Part shown: in pieces, positions 22,512 to 31,842 of the stretch | Position numbering within the stretch: the stretch's first letter is position 1 | Layout of the letters: each line of letters starts with the position of its first letter | Assembly (NCBI RefSeq): GCF_900111765.1 | Contig: NZ_FOIB01000010.1 | Coordinates: 248,001 to 312,000 of the forward strand | Direction of reading: 5' to 3' | DNA: 64,000 nucleotides | Source: Myxococcus fulvus | GTDB taxonomy: Bacteria > Myxococcota > Myxococcia > Myxococcales > Myxococcaceae | The notes under the pieces: generated by a model | What the model was told of the DNA's origin: nothing | The model's database searches: none | The model's input: the letters and a program-made list of their open reading frames with translations, nothing else | Program-made: the position numbers and the translations under genes

Positions 22512-23960
22512 ATGCAACTGCGTCAGCAGATGGGATGGGTGCCGTTCGTCCTCGCGGCGTCGCTGGTGGCGGCGTGTGGTCCGTCCTCCTCGGAGATACT
22601 CGCGCCGGAGACGACAGGCGTGCAGGCCGCGGAGCTGGTGGAACTGGTGGTCAACGGCAACTTCGACAACGGGCAGACGGCGCCCTGGTGGAGCGGGCCC
22701 AACACGCAGTCGGCGGTGGAGAACGGCCGGCTGCGCGTCAACGTCACGGGCGGCACGGCGAACCCGTGGGACGCGCCCATGGGACAGGACAACATCGTTC
22801 TGGCGAACGGGCAGGCCTATACGCTGACCTTCACCGCCTCCGCGACGGCGAACGTGACGGTGCGGGCCACGGTGCAGCTGGGCGCGGCGCCGTACACCGC
22901 GCCGCTGGACCAGAACATCACGCTGGACGGTACGGCGCGCACGTTCACCTTCCCCTTCACCTCGAATCTCGCGACGGCGGCGGGGCAGGTGACGTTCCAG
23001 GTGGGCGGGCGGGGCGCCTTCTCGCTGTTCCTGGACAACGTCTCGCTCACCACGTCGGGCGGAGGCAATCCGGGCGGCGGGCCGGTGGCGATGACGAGCG
23101 GCTTCTATGTGGACCCCAACTCCAACCCGGCCGTCTGGGTGCGCAACAACGGCGGGGACTCGCGCGCCTCGCGCATCCAGGCGTCCATCGCGAGCAAGCC
23201 AGGGGCGCGCTGGTTCGGCAACTGGAGCGGCGACATCACGGCCGCGGTGTCCAGCTTCGTCGGCGCGGCGGACACGGTCGACAAGCTGCCGGTGCTCGTG
23301 GCCTACAACATCCCCGGGCGTGACTGCGGCAGCCACTCCGGCGGCGGCGCGGGCAGCCCGGAGGCCTATCGCGCGTGGATCTCCGCCTTCGTCACCGGCC
23401 TGGGCAGCCGCCCCGCCATCGTCATCATCGAGCCGGACGCCGTCGCGCAGCTCGACTGTCTGCCCAACGACACCGAGCGCCAGACGCGCCTGGGCCTGCT
23501 GCGCTACGCGACGGAGCAGCTCCGGGACAGGGCGCCCAACACCTGGGCCTACCTGGACGGCGGCAACGCGAACTGGATTGGCGCGGACACCATGGCGCAG
23601 CGGCTGGAGTCCGCGGGCGTGCGCAACATCCGCGGCTTCGCGCTCAACGTGTCGAACTTCTACACGACGGCGCAGTCGACGACGTACGGCACCAGCGTCA
23701 ACAGCGCGCTCAGCTCGCGCTACGGCTACACGAAGCCCTTCGTCGTGGACACCAGCCGCAATGGCAACGGGCACAACGGCGAGTGGTGCAACCCCGGCGG
23801 CCGCAGGCTGGGCGTGACATCCCAGGTGGGCGGCGGGGCGGAGCTGCTCCTGTGGGTGAAGGTGCCGGGGGACTCCGACGGCAACTGCGGCATCGCGCCG
23901 AACACGCCCGCGGGCACGTTCAGCCCCGACCTGGCCATCCGGCTCATCGACGGCACCTGA
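22512..23960 (+). CDS. Secreted GH6 cellulase-like lipoprotein with N-terminal carbohydrate-binding module
   Basis: A 482-residue protein. Lipobox AAC at residues 20-22; then a beta-sandwich (about 40-185) beginning ELVVNGNFDNG, typical of CBM4/9-type modules; a Gly-rich linker; then a glycoside hydrolase family 6 catalytic domain (about 200-482). GH6 landmarks are YNIPGRDCGSHSGGG, VIIEPDAVAQLDC with the catalytic acid Asp, GFALNVSNF and WVKVPGDSDGNC. GH6 enzymes cleave beta-1,4-glucan with inversion. ATG 22512 is preceded by AGGAGG; the longer frame starts inside the terminator. Lipid anchoring suggests a cell-bound enzyme. Confidence 0.92.
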   Translation: MQLRQQMGWVPFVLAASLVAACGPSSSEILAPETTGVQAAELVELVVNGNFDNGQTAPWWSGPNTQSAVENGRLRVNVTGGTANPWDAPMGQDNIVLANGQAYTLTFTASATANVTVRATVQLGAAPYTAPLDQNITLDGTARTFTFPFTSNLATAAGQVTFQVGGRGAFSLFLDNVSLTTSGGGNPGGGPVAMTSGFYVDPNSNPAVWVRNNGGDSRASRIQASIASKPGARWFGNWSGDITAAVSSFVGAADTVDKLPVLVAYNIPGRDCGSHSGGGAGSPEAYRAWISAFVTGLGSRPAIVIIEPDAVAQLDCLPNDTERQTRLGLLRYATEQLRDRAPNTWAYLDGGNANWIGADTMAQRLESAGVRNIRGFALNVSNFYTTAQSTTYGTSVNSALSSRYGYTKPFVVDTSRNGNGHNGEWCNPGGRRLGVTSQVGGGAELLLWVKVPGDSDGNCGIAPNTPAGTFSPDLAIRLIDGT

Positions 23961-23970
23961 CGGGCCGGGC

Positions 23971-24429
23971 TCAGCCTCGCTTGGGCAGGAGCCGGGCCAG
24001 CTCGCGGTCCAGCGTGGCGGCGAAGCGCTGGCGGTCCTGGGCGTTGAAGCCGCTGGGGCCGCCCGTCACGACGCCGCTCTCGCGCAGCTCCTGCATGAAG
24101 TTCCGCACGGAGAGCCGCTCGGCGATGTTCTCCTCGGAGAACAGCTCGCCGCGCGGGTCCAGCGTCACCACGCCGCGCGGCACCAGCAGCGCCGCCAGGG
24201 GGATGTCCTGGGTGACGGCCAGGTCTCCCTTCTGGGCGGAGGTGGCGATGTGCTGGTCCGCCACGTCCAGCCCCGCGCCCACCTGCACCGTGGAGACGAG
24301 CTCCGAGCGGGGCAGGGACAGGGACTTGTTGGCCACGAAGACGACCGGCACCTTCAGGCGCTGCGAGGCGCGCAGGAGGATGTCGCGGACGGGCGTGGGG
24401 CAGGCATCGGCGTCGACCCAGATTCGCAT
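23971..24429 (-). CDS. YaiI/YqxD family protein (UPF0178)
   Basis: A 152-residue protein starting MRIWVDADACPTPVRDI, the hallmark of the YaiI/YqxD (DUF188) family, with ATSAQKGDLAVTQDIPLAA and an FNAQDRQRF segment. The fold is PIN-like and the acidic residues in DADACP and TQDIPLA could bind metal; nuclease activity is suspected for the family but function is unknown. It converges with the cellulase gene (10 bp between stops). Confidence 0.92.
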   Translation of the reverse strand: MRIWVDADACPTPVRDILLRASQRLKVPVVFVANKSLSLPRSELVSTVQVGAGLDVADQHIATSAQKGDLAVTQDIPLAALLVPRGVVTLDPRGELFSEENIAERLSVRNFMQELRESGVVTGGPSGFNAQDRQRFAATLDRELARLLPKRG

Positions 24430-24508
24430 GGCGCTCGCATCCTCGCGTGGACAGGCGCGAAGATGAAGTGCTTGACGACGCCAATGGGGGGCGCTCGGAT
24501 GCGCGCCC

Positions 24509-26167
24509 ATGTCCGAGCTGCTCACCCGCGCCGAAGCCTCGAATCACGCCGAAACCTCGCGTCATTCCGACGTGCTCGCCTTCATCGACGAGCTCTGCCG
24601 CCGCACGAAGCTCGCCCGACGGGTGGATTTCGGCACCAGCGGCGAGGGCCAGCCCCTGGTGTCGCTGGTGGTGAGCGACCGCAACTGCTTCACGCCGGAG
24701 CTGGCGCGCAAGCAGAAGAAGGTCGTGGTGATGGTGGAGGCCAACATCCACGCCGGCGAGGTGGAGGGCAAGGAGTCGGTGCTCGCGCTCGCGCGGGATT
24801 TGACGCTCACGAAGCTGGGCCAGAAGCTGCTCGACAAGCTGGTGCTCGTCCTGGTCCCCAACTTCAACCCGGACGGCAATGACCGCATCAGCCCCAACAA
24901 CCGCAAGCTGAACCTCCAGGAGCTGGAGGGGCAGGTCAACCCGGCGGGCGGCGTGGGCACGCGCTACACGGGCGAGGGCTGGAACCTCAACCGCGACAGT
25001 ACCAAGCAGGAGGCGCCGGAGACGCGCGCCATGGCGAAGCTGCACCAGGCGTGGTGGCCGGAGCTGTTCATCGACTGCCACACCACCGACGGCAGCATCC
25101 ACGACTTCGACCTGACCTACGACACGTCGCACTCCAACGAGCCGCTGTTCCAGGAGCTGCGCGACTACAACCGGCAGATGCTGGACCGCGTCTCCCAGGC
25201 GGTGCAGAAGCGCCACGGCTTCGACAGCTTCTGGTACGGCAACTATCGCGAGGAGGGCGTGCCCACCTCGGGCTGGCACACCTACCCGGCGCTGCCGCGC
25301 TTCGGCAGCCACTACCGGGGACTGCTCGGCCGGCTGGACGTGCTGCTGGAGACGTACAGCTACATCGACTTCCCGCGCCGCTGCGCGGTGATGTACGCGT
25401 GGCTGCTGGAGCTGATTCGCGAGGCGGCCCGGAGCGCGAAGACGTACCGCGCGCTCACCCAGGCGCAGGAGGAGGCCATCATCGCCCGGGGCACCACCCC
25501 GGATTTGCAGACGCTGGTGGGCATCAACTACGGCGTGGCCACGCGGGACGGGGAGGGGAAGCTGACGTTCGACTACCCGGCCTACGCGAAGCCGGGTGAC
25601 CTGGCGCGCATCCAGGCGTTCGACGAGAAGAGCGTCACGGAGCGGCGCTTCCCGGGCAAGAAGCGCAAGGTCTACCGCGTGCCCCACTTCCGCACCTTCA
25701 TCCCGACGCAGTCGGTGAGCACGCCGGAGGCGTACCTGGTGCCCGCGGCGCTGGCGCCCCGGCTGGAGTCGCAGGGCATCCGCTTCGAGGTGCTCCCCAA
25801 GGCGCAGCGCTTCCTGGTGGACAGCTACCGCATCGCCCGGCGAGAGGAGACCTTCAGCCCGGACGTGGCCGCCAACGTGCCGCCGCCCGGCCAGGCGGAG
25901 CTGCCGCAGAGCCAGAAGCCCAAGCCGGTGCGCTTCGAGACGGTGCTGACGGTGTCGCCCGAGCGCGGCGAGCGGGAGTTCGCCCAGGGCACGCTCCGCG
26001 TCCCCACCGCGCAGCGCGCGGGCACGCTGGCCGTCTACCTGCTGGAGCCACACTCGGATGACGGCTTCTGCCGGTGGCAGTTCCTGGACACCTTGCTGGA
26101 GGTGGGCGGGTACTACCCTGTGCACCGCGTGGTGAGCCCCGCCCCCGCGCCGAAGAAGGCGGAGTGA
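24509..26167 (+). CDS. M14-family zinc carboxypeptidase
   Basis: A 552-residue metallopeptidase. Zinc ligands are His81 and Glu84 in NIHAGEVEG and His191 in DCHTTDG; NFNPDGNDR and GWNLNRDS are family segments too. M14 enzymes remove C-terminal residues or process peptidoglycan-type peptides. There is no signal peptide, so it appears cytoplasmic unless exported otherwise. The last 150 residues form an additional beta-rich region. It is divergent from the YaiI gene with 79 bp between starts. Confidence 0.88.
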   Translation: MSELLTRAEASNHAETSRHSDVLAFIDELCRRTKLARRVDFGTSGEGQPLVSLVVSDRNCFTPELARKQKKVVVMVEANIHAGEVEGKESVLALARDLTLTKLGQKLLDKLVLVLVPNFNPDGNDRISPNNRKLNLQELEGQVNPAGGVGTRYTGEGWNLNRDSTKQEAPETRAMAKLHQAWWPELFIDCHTTDGSIHDFDLTYDTSHSNEPLFQELRDYNRQMLDRVSQAVQKRHGFDSFWYGNYREEGVPTSGWHTYPALPRFGSHYRGLLGRLDVLLETYSYIDFPRRCAVMYAWLLELIREAARSAKTYRALTQAQEEAIIARGTTPDLQTLVGINYGVATRDGEGKLTFDYPAYAKPGDLARIQAFDEKSVTERRFPGKKRKVYRVPHFRTFIPTQSVSTPEAYLVPAALAPRLESQGIRFEVLPKAQRFLVDSYRIARREETFSPDVAANVPPPGQAELPQSQKPKPVRFETVLTVSPERGEREFAQGTLRVPTAQRAGTLAVYLLEPHSDDGFCRWQFLDTLLEVGGYYPVHRVVSPAPAPKKAE

Positions 26168-26328
26168 CGCCAAGGGCCCTGACGTGGGTCGGGGTCCAGC
26201 AGGGTGGCAACGTCACCGCGACGCTGGAGTGCCCGCCTGACTGGGGGCACGCCGTTCATCCCTGACGCGGCGCGGTTCATCCCAGGGCACATGGAAGCCG
26301 CCCCGGGAGATGGCTAGCCTCCGTGCGC

Positions 26329-27459
26329 ATGCGCGACGCGGAGCCGGTTCGTCCCCGAGTGGATGAGGTGGAGCCCCTGCCGTCCTGGGCCGTGTGGCTC
26401 GGGGCGTTGGGGTGGTGGCTCGCCGATGCGCTCATCTCCGTGAGCCAGACGCAGCTGCTGCAACGCATTGGCGAGCTGAAGGTCGTGGAGGGGGCGCTGT
26501 GGCGGATGTCCCTGGCCAGCTCCCTGCTGTGGGTTCCCATCACCGTGATGTGTCTGCGCCTGTCCGAGCGGGTGCCCCTGGCGAGAGGGCACCTGCGGCG
26601 GGCGCTGGGCTTCCACGTGGGGGCGCTGCTCGTCGTCGTGCTGGGACGGGCGACCTTCGTCGTGCTCACCCAGGACCTCATCGGCTGGTACGAGCGAACG
26701 CCCCAGGTGCTCGACGTGCTGGCGCAGAGCGTCGTCAACAACCTGCTGCCCTTCGTGTTGCTGACGGCGGGCGCGCATGCGCTGGGGCTGGCGCGTCGCG
26801 CGCACGTGCGTCAGCGGCGAGCCGACCAGCTCCAGGCGCAGCTCGCGCAGGCGCGGCTGCAGGCCCTGGCGTCGCAGCTGCGCCCCCACTTCCTCTTCAA
26901 CGCGCTCAACGCCGTGTCCTCGCTGGTCCACGTGGACCCGGACGCGGCCGAGAAGATGCTGGCGCGTCTGGGGGATTTGCTGCGCCACAGTCTGGAGTCC
27001 CATGCGCGGCAGGAGGTGACGCTGCGCGAGGAGCAGCAGGCGCTGGCGCCGTACCTGGACATCGAGCAGACGCGCTTCGGGCCTCGACTGGAGGTCGCCT
27101 GGAAGCTGGGGCCCGACGTGCTGGATGCGCGGGTGCCGTATCTGGCGTTGCAGCCGTTGGTGGAGAACGCCATCCGTCATGGACTGGCGCCGCGTGCGGA
27201 GCCCGGGCGCATCGAGATCTCCGCCGAGCGGGAGGGCGACGTGTTGCGCCTGCGCGTGAGCGATGACGGGATGGGGCCTCCCGCGAGCGGCCCACCGCGA
27301 GGTGGTGGGGTGGGGCTGTCGAATCTGCGAGCGCGGTTGGCGACGTTGTACGGGCCTCGGGCCGTGCTGGAGCTGCGCGCGGGGACTCCTCGCGGCGCGG
27401 TGGTGGAGCTGCGGGTTCCGCTCCATGACGCGCCCGGCGGCGCGCGGGTGGCGGCATGA
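26329..27459 (+). CDS. LytS/YehU-type sensor histidine kinase
   Basis: About 376 residues. Four to five transmembrane helices fill residues 20-155, followed by a coiled region and the His-kinase domain with the phospho-acceptor in LRPHFLFNALN (about His187), then an ATPase with N box ENAIRHGL and G boxes DDGMG and GVGLSN. This is the LytS/YehU (His_kinase, PF06580) type. A GTG two codons upstream (26323) is an alternative start. The cognate LytTR regulator follows at 27883, but the junction between them has been tandemly duplicated, so the two are now about 420 bp apart instead of nearly abutting. Confidence 0.88.
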   Translation: MRDAEPVRPRVDEVEPLPSWAVWLGALGWWLADALISVSQTQLLQRIGELKVVEGALWRMSLASSLLWVPITVMCLRLSERVPLARGHLRRALGFHVGALLVVVLGRATFVVLTQDLIGWYERTPQVLDVLAQSVVNNLLPFVLLTAGAHALGLARRAHVRQRRADQLQAQLAQARLQALASQLRPHFLFNALNAVSSLVHVDPDAAEKMLARLGDLLRHSLESHARQEVTLREEQQALAPYLDIEQTRFGPRLEVAWKLGPDVLDARVPYLALQPLVENAIRHGLAPRAEPGRIEISAEREGDVLRLRVSDDGMGPPASGPPRGGGVGLSNLRARLATLYGPRAVLELRAGTPRGAVVELRVPLHDAPGGARVAA

Positions 27460-27930
27460 GGGCCGCGCGTGAGGAGCGCGATGGAGCGCGCGGCCGGGAG
27501 GGCAGGGCGATGATGGGCGGTGGAGCCGTCGGTGCTTCGCGTGGCGCTCGCCGGAGCGGGCGGCTGCATGAGGGCCGCGCGCCGAGGAGTCGGTGGGGGC
27601 GTGATGGAGCAAGCGCCCACGAGGGCAGGGTGATGATCGGCGGTGGTGAAGCGGTGGAGCCGTCCGTGCTTCGCGTGGCGCTCGACGGAGCGGGTGGCGA
27701 CATGCGGGTCATGCGTGGGGATGTCGTGATGGAGCACTCGTCCGGGAGGGCAGGGTGATGATCGGCGGTGGTGAAGCGGTGGAGCCGTCGATGCTTCGCG
27801 TGGCGCTCGCCGGAGCGGATAGCGACATGGGGGGCACGCGGGGAGGTGTCGTGATGAAGCGCGTGTCCGGGAGGGCCGGGGGATGATGGGCGGTGGTGAA
27901 GCGGCGGAGCCGTCCGTGCTTCGCGTGGCG
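27452..27930. repeat. Tandem repeat of the kinase/regulator junction, about 125-bp period
   Basis: The motif GATGATGGGCGGTGG or its variant with GATGATCGGCGG recurs at 27509, 27632, 27757 and 27882 (periods 123, 125, 125). Each unit contains sequence matching the first 55 bases of the response-regulator gene, then sequence resembling the 3' end of the kinase gene (GGCATGAGGGCCG-like), then GGGAGGGCAGGG. The last copy is the true start of the regulator. The period is not a multiple of three, so the copies cannot form one long frame. It reads as serial duplication of a gene junction. Confidence 0.85.
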
Positions 27931-28695
27931 CTCGCGGATGACGAGCCGCTCGCCCGTTCGCGCCTGCGCGCATTGCTCGCGGCGGAGCCCCACGTCGAGC
28001 TCGTCTCCGAGGCCGCCAGCGGCGCGGAGGCCGTGCGCGGCGTGCTCCAGTCCTCTCCGGACGTGTTGTTGCTGGACGTCGAGATGCCGGCGGGTGACGG
28101 CTTCGAGGTCCTCCGCGCGCTGCCTCCCGAGTCGCTGCCCGTGGTCGTCTTCGTCACCGCGTGGCAGCAGCACGCCGTGCGCGCCTTCGAGGCCCAGGCG
28201 TTGGACTTCCTGCTCAAGCCCTATGACAAGGAGCGCTTCCGCGCCGCGCTCGCCCGCGCTCGCCAGCAGGTGCGCCTGGTGCGTCGGGGCGAGGCGGTGG
28301 CGCGGCAGGAGGCGCTCCTGTCCGGGCTCGCGCTGTCAGAGGCCCCGCTGCGGCGCCTGCCCGTCAAGGTGGACGGGCGCATCCGCTTCGTCGACTGCTC
28401 CGCCATCTCCCACGTCGAGTCCGAGGCCAACTACGTGCGCGTGCACGTGGGCACCGAGCAGCACGTGCTGCGCGAGACGCTGACCCATCTGGAGGAGCGC
28501 CTGGACACGCGGCGCTTCCTGCGCGTGCACCGCTCCGTGCTCGTCAACCTGGACCAGGTGCGCGAGGCGGAGCCGCTGTCCCAGGGCGAATACCTGCTGG
28601 TGCTCGGCTCGAGCGGTACCGCCGTGCGCACCGGGCGCAGTCACCGCGTCCGCGTCGAGGCCGCGCTGGGATTGGGAAGCGACAGCGCCCGCTGA
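27883..28695 (+). CDS. LytTR-family response regulator
   Basis: A 270-residue regulator: receiver domain (about 12-130) with acidic Asp19-Asp20, phospho-acceptor Asp65 in LLLDVEMP and conserved Lys in DFLLKPYD; then a LytTR DNA-binding domain (about 165-262) with ANYVRVHV and RFLRVHRSVLVNLDQV. It pairs with the upstream LytS-type kinase. The ATG at 27883 lies within the last copy of the junction repeat, and the first 11 residues (Gly/Glu-rich) come from repeat sequence; GTG 27916, preceded by GCGGAG, would give a more usual receiver start and may be the real one. Confidence 0.9.
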   Translation: MMGGGEAAEPSVLRVALADDEPLARSRLRALLAAEPHVELVSEAASGAEAVRGVLQSSPDVLLLDVEMPAGDGFEVLRALPPESLPVVVFVTAWQQHAVRAFEAQALDFLLKPYDKERFRAALARARQQVRLVRRGEAVARQEALLSGLALSEAPLRRLPVKVDGRIRFVDCSAISHVESEANYVRVHVGTEQHVLRETLTHLEERLDTRRFLRVHRSVLVNLDQVREAEPLSQGEYLLVLGSSGTAVRTGRSHRVRVEAALGLGSDSAR

Positions 28696-28842
28696 AGACG
28701 CCGTCCCCGAGGGCGCGCAATCCATCCCGCGCCCCCTTCGCTTCATCCCCGCTTCCCGGACAAGCGAGCGGGCACCGCGTACCTCTACGGCCATGGCGAG
28801 AGCGAGCCCGGCTCCTCCCGCCACACCCGAGAGGAGCTCACC

Positions 28843-29769
28843 ATGTCGTCGTTCCGTCGCATCCCCACGCTGCTCGCGGCGCTCGCGCTGTCCGTCGCGA
28901 CGTCCGCCCCCGCCTCCGCGCCTGGCACGCCGGAGGTGCTCTCCCCCGGCTTCATCTCCCTGCCCGAGCAGGAGGAGTGGCGCATCGCCTTCACGCCGGA
29001 CGGCCGCACCGCGTTCTGGGGCGTGAGCGCCGGCTTCTTCCCCGAGACGCGTCAGGCCACCATCGTCTTCTCCGAGTGGCGCAACGGCCGCTGGACGCAG
29101 CCCCGCCCCGCGCCCTTCTCCGGCGTGCACTCGGACATCGACCCGTTCGTCTCTCCCGACGGCCGCCGCCTGTTCTTCTCCTCCATCCGTCCCGTCAACG
29201 GCCAGCCGCGCGCGGACGTGGAGATGTGGGTCGTGGAGCGCCGCCGCGATGGCGGCTGGGGCGAGCCGCGTCACCTGGGCGCCGCCGTCCACAGCGCCGC
29301 CGACGAGCTCTACCCGAGCGTGGACGCGGAGGGCACGCTGTACTTCGGCTCGGACCGCGAGGGCGGCTACGGCGGCTGGGACATCTACCGCTCGCGCCCG
29401 CGTCACGACGGCTCCTACGGCCCCGCGGAGAACCTGGGGCCCGCCATCAACACCGAGTACTGGGAGTTCAACCCCAACGTCCTCGCGGACGGCAGGACGC
29501 TGCTGTTCGCGTCCATCGCCCGCCCGGATGGCTACGGCTACGGTGACCTCTACGTCGCTCGCAAGACGTGGCGCGGCTGGCAGCCCGCGCGCAACCTGGG
29601 GCCGACGGTGAACACGGACCTGGACGAGTACCACCCGACGCTCTCTCCGGACCAGCGCACGCTCTACTTCGTGCGCCACCAGTACGAGCCGTTCGTCCCC
29701 GGTGAACTCTACCACGTCCGCGTCGGCGGGCTGCTGTCCGAGGACGGCACCTGCGACGTGAGCCACTGA
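28843..29769 (+). CDS. Secreted beta-propeller protein (PD40/TolB-like repeats)
   Basis: A 308-residue protein with a Sec signal peptide (cleavage near APASA, about residue 26). It has successive repeats containing FTPDGRTAFWG, VSPDGRRLFFSS, VDAEGTLYFGSDREGGYGGWDIY, VLADGRTLLFAS and LSPDQRTLYFVR, the PD40/WD40-like pattern of TolB-type propellers. It probably binds a protein or glycan in the periplasm or outside. GAGAGGAGC precedes the ATG. Confidence 0.85.
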   Translation: MSSFRRIPTLLAALALSVATSAPASAPGTPEVLSPGFISLPEQEEWRIAFTPDGRTAFWGVSAGFFPETRQATIVFSEWRNGRWTQPRPAPFSGVHSDIDPFVSPDGRRLFFSSIRPVNGQPRADVEMWVVERRRDGGWGEPRHLGAAVHSAADELYPSVDAEGTLYFGSDREGGYGGWDIYRSRPRHDGSYGPAENLGPAINTEYWEFNPNVLADGRTLLFASIARPDGYGYGDLYVARKTWRGWQPARNLGPTVNTDLDEYHPTLSPDQRTLYFVRHQYEPFVPGELYHVRVGGLLSEDGTCDVSH

Positions 29770-29835
29770 GCCACCCCGCGAGCCCTCCGCCCGGAGTCCT
29801 CCCTCTTCCGGGCGGAAGGGGCACGCGCGAGCGCC

Positions 29836-31842
29836 TCAGCGCGACTGCAGGCGCAGGTTGTCCAGGGCCACCTCCGGGTGACCCACGGGCAGGTCGACGA
29901 AGAACGCGACGGGCTGCGCGGTGCCCAACTGGAAGTTGGCGCGCACCCGCTTCGCCACCGCGTCACACGGCATGCGCGGCTCCCGCCCATCGGCGGTGAT
30001 GAAGCCGCACATCATCCCCCGCGTGGCGCGCGACGTGTCGAAGGCCACGGCCCAGCCGCGTCCCGGCACCAGCGCCTGCCGCGTCGCCACCCACCGCTGT
30101 CCGCCGCGAAGCAGCGCCGCGAAGCGCGAGGACTCACCCCGGGTCCACGTGGCCGGCACCGGCACGGACGCTCCGGGCTCCAGGATGCCCACCCCGACGC
30201 GCTGCGAGCGGTACTCGAAGCCCTGGGACAGCGTGTCGGAGACGACGACCAGCTCCGTCACCGCGGCGTCGCCGGAGTCCGCCTCCAGCGAGAGCTTCAG
30301 CGTCTGCGTGCCTCCGCTGTCCGCCACGAAGGTGGTGGCGACGAGCCCCGCGGCCTCGCCCGGACGGCTCCGTGGGCTGGCCCCACGCAGGAGCGTCTGT
30401 CCGCCCAGGGTGAGGGTGACTCGCGGCGGCGTGGCCTCCAGCGCGCGGACGCGGACCGACACGCGATAGCTCATGCCCAAGACCATCCTCGCGGGTGGCA
30501 GCCAGAGCGGGCTGTCCCGCCCGAGGGGCACCAGCGGCTCGTTGGGGAAGCGCACGCGTTCCCATGCCGAGCACGTGGCCTCGACGCAGGGCCAGGGCTT
30601 GGGAAAGGCCTGCGGGGTGAGCGGGGCGCGGCGCAATAGCCAGACATCGTGCTCCAGCCACAGGTGGAGGTTGGGGAACAGGCCGGGTGATTGGGCATCG
30701 CAGACGTCCGAGGCGCTCCGCGACTCCACGAGCTTGCGCGTGAAGGCCAGCCGCGCGTAACCCAGCCCCGCGTCTCCCGGGCCGCGCGCGGTGCGCTCGG
30801 GGTCCTCGCAGAGGAAGTCGTAGTCGTGCGCCGGGAACACCCACGGGGCCCACGCGGCCACTGGCCCGAGCAGCTCCTCGATGCCCAGCGCCGCGTTGGG
30901 CTGGGTGATGCCGGCGCCCGAAGAGCCGTGGCAGCCATGCAGCTCGGTGAGGCGGGCGTCCGTGCCCGTCGGCGTCACGCCCAGCGAGACGCGGGGGCGG
31001 CCGGAGCGGGACCACGGCGTGGAGCGCAGCGGCAGCAGCTGGTGGGCGTCGTAGTAGTGGTAGTTGAGCGTGGGCTCGTAGCCGGCGTAGCGCGTGTAGT
31101 GGCGCCAGAGGTCGGAGCTCCGGTCCGCGGGGATGGTGTAGACCTCGTGGGTCCACGACATCGAGACGGGGACGCCCTCGCCCTCGGAGCCGGCCACGCC
31201 CAGGTAGTCATAACGACAGCCGGGGCTCGAATCGCCGCAGTCGAGCAGCGCCGTGTCCGCGCGGGGGAATGCCGCGGGGCAGCGGTAATCACCGAAGGGC
31301 CCTCCGCAGCGCGCCACCACCCGGCAGCCGTAGGACGTCGTGCTGTAGCCCGGCCCCAGCGGCGTCTTGCGATAGCGCGGGAAGGTGCCCGACAGGCTCC
31401 GCGCCGTGGCCTCCCAGTGCACCTCGTCGGCGCGCATGGGGTCATACATGCGGACCTCGAGCAATTGGTCCGCGGGGGACCACACGTTCGTGGCATCCAC
31501 GCAGTGGGCCGCGGTGATGGCCCGGCGCGGTGAGATGAACGTGACACCACACGTGTAGCGCAGCGGTGTTCCATCCAGGCCCAGGATGGGTGCGTGCGTC
31601 CCCGGGCGCAGCATGGGAACGAACACCGTCCCCTGGCTGAGCCGGCTGCTGGCCTCCGCGCCCGACGGGGTCAGCTCCACGCGGTAGTAGTCCTGATACG
31701 CCCACTGCACGGGCTGCTCCACCGAGGGTGTTCCGGACGCGCCGGGTGACTCCAGCGGGCCACCGCAGCCGACGAGACAGGTCGTCAGGATTGCCAGCTG
31801 AAAGCTCACGCGGACGCGCACGGCGCGTCGTGTCGTCTCCAT
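29836..31842 (-). CDS. Trypsin-like (S1) serine protease lipoprotein
   Basis: A 668-residue protein with lipobox LVGC (to Cys26). The chymotrypsin-fold triad is readable: His113 in ITAAHC, Asp197 in RADTALLDC and Ser308 in CHGSSGAG, where GSSG replaces the usual GDSG. The remaining 300 residues include beta-rich segments ending in LPVGHPEVALDNLRL, like a C-terminal jelly-roll/CBM-type domain. Start ATG 31842 is preceded by a GGGGGGA site; an ATG 15 bp further upstream also exists. Anchored protease, possibly for predation or development; role inferred. Confidence 0.82.
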   Translation of the reverse strand: METTRRAVRVRVSFQLAILTTCLVGCGGPLESPGASGTPSVEQPVQWAYQDYYRVELTPSGAEASSRLSQGTVFVPMLRPGTHAPILGLDGTPLRYTCGVTFISPRRAITAAHCVDATNVWSPADQLLEVRMYDPMRADEVHWEATARSLSGTFPRYRKTPLGPGYSTTSYGCRVVARCGGPFGDYRCPAAFPRADTALLDCGDSSPGCRYDYLGVAGSEGEGVPVSMSWTHEVYTIPADRSSDLWRHYTRYAGYEPTLNYHYYDAHQLLPLRSTPWSRSGRPRVSLGVTPTGTDARLTELHGCHGSSGAGITQPNAALGIEELLGPVAAWAPWVFPAHDYDFLCEDPERTARGPGDAGLGYARLAFTRKLVESRSASDVCDAQSPGLFPNLHLWLEHDVWLLRRAPLTPQAFPKPWPCVEATCSAWERVRFPNEPLVPLGRDSPLWLPPARMVLGMSYRVSVRVRALEATPPRVTLTLGGQTLLRGASPRSRPGEAAGLVATTFVADSGGTQTLKLSLEADSGDAAVTELVVVSDTLSQGFEYRSQRVGVGILEPGASVPVPATWTRGESSRFAALLRGGQRWVATRQALVPGRGWAVAFDTSRATRGMMCGFITADGREPRMPCDAVAKRVRANFQLGTAQPVAFFVDLPVGHPEVALDNLRLQSR

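Noticed and set aside
27883..27915. Repeat-derived N-terminus of the LytTR regulator as a new domain
   Set aside because: It is only 11 residues from the tandem repeat, and the more natural start is GTG 27916.
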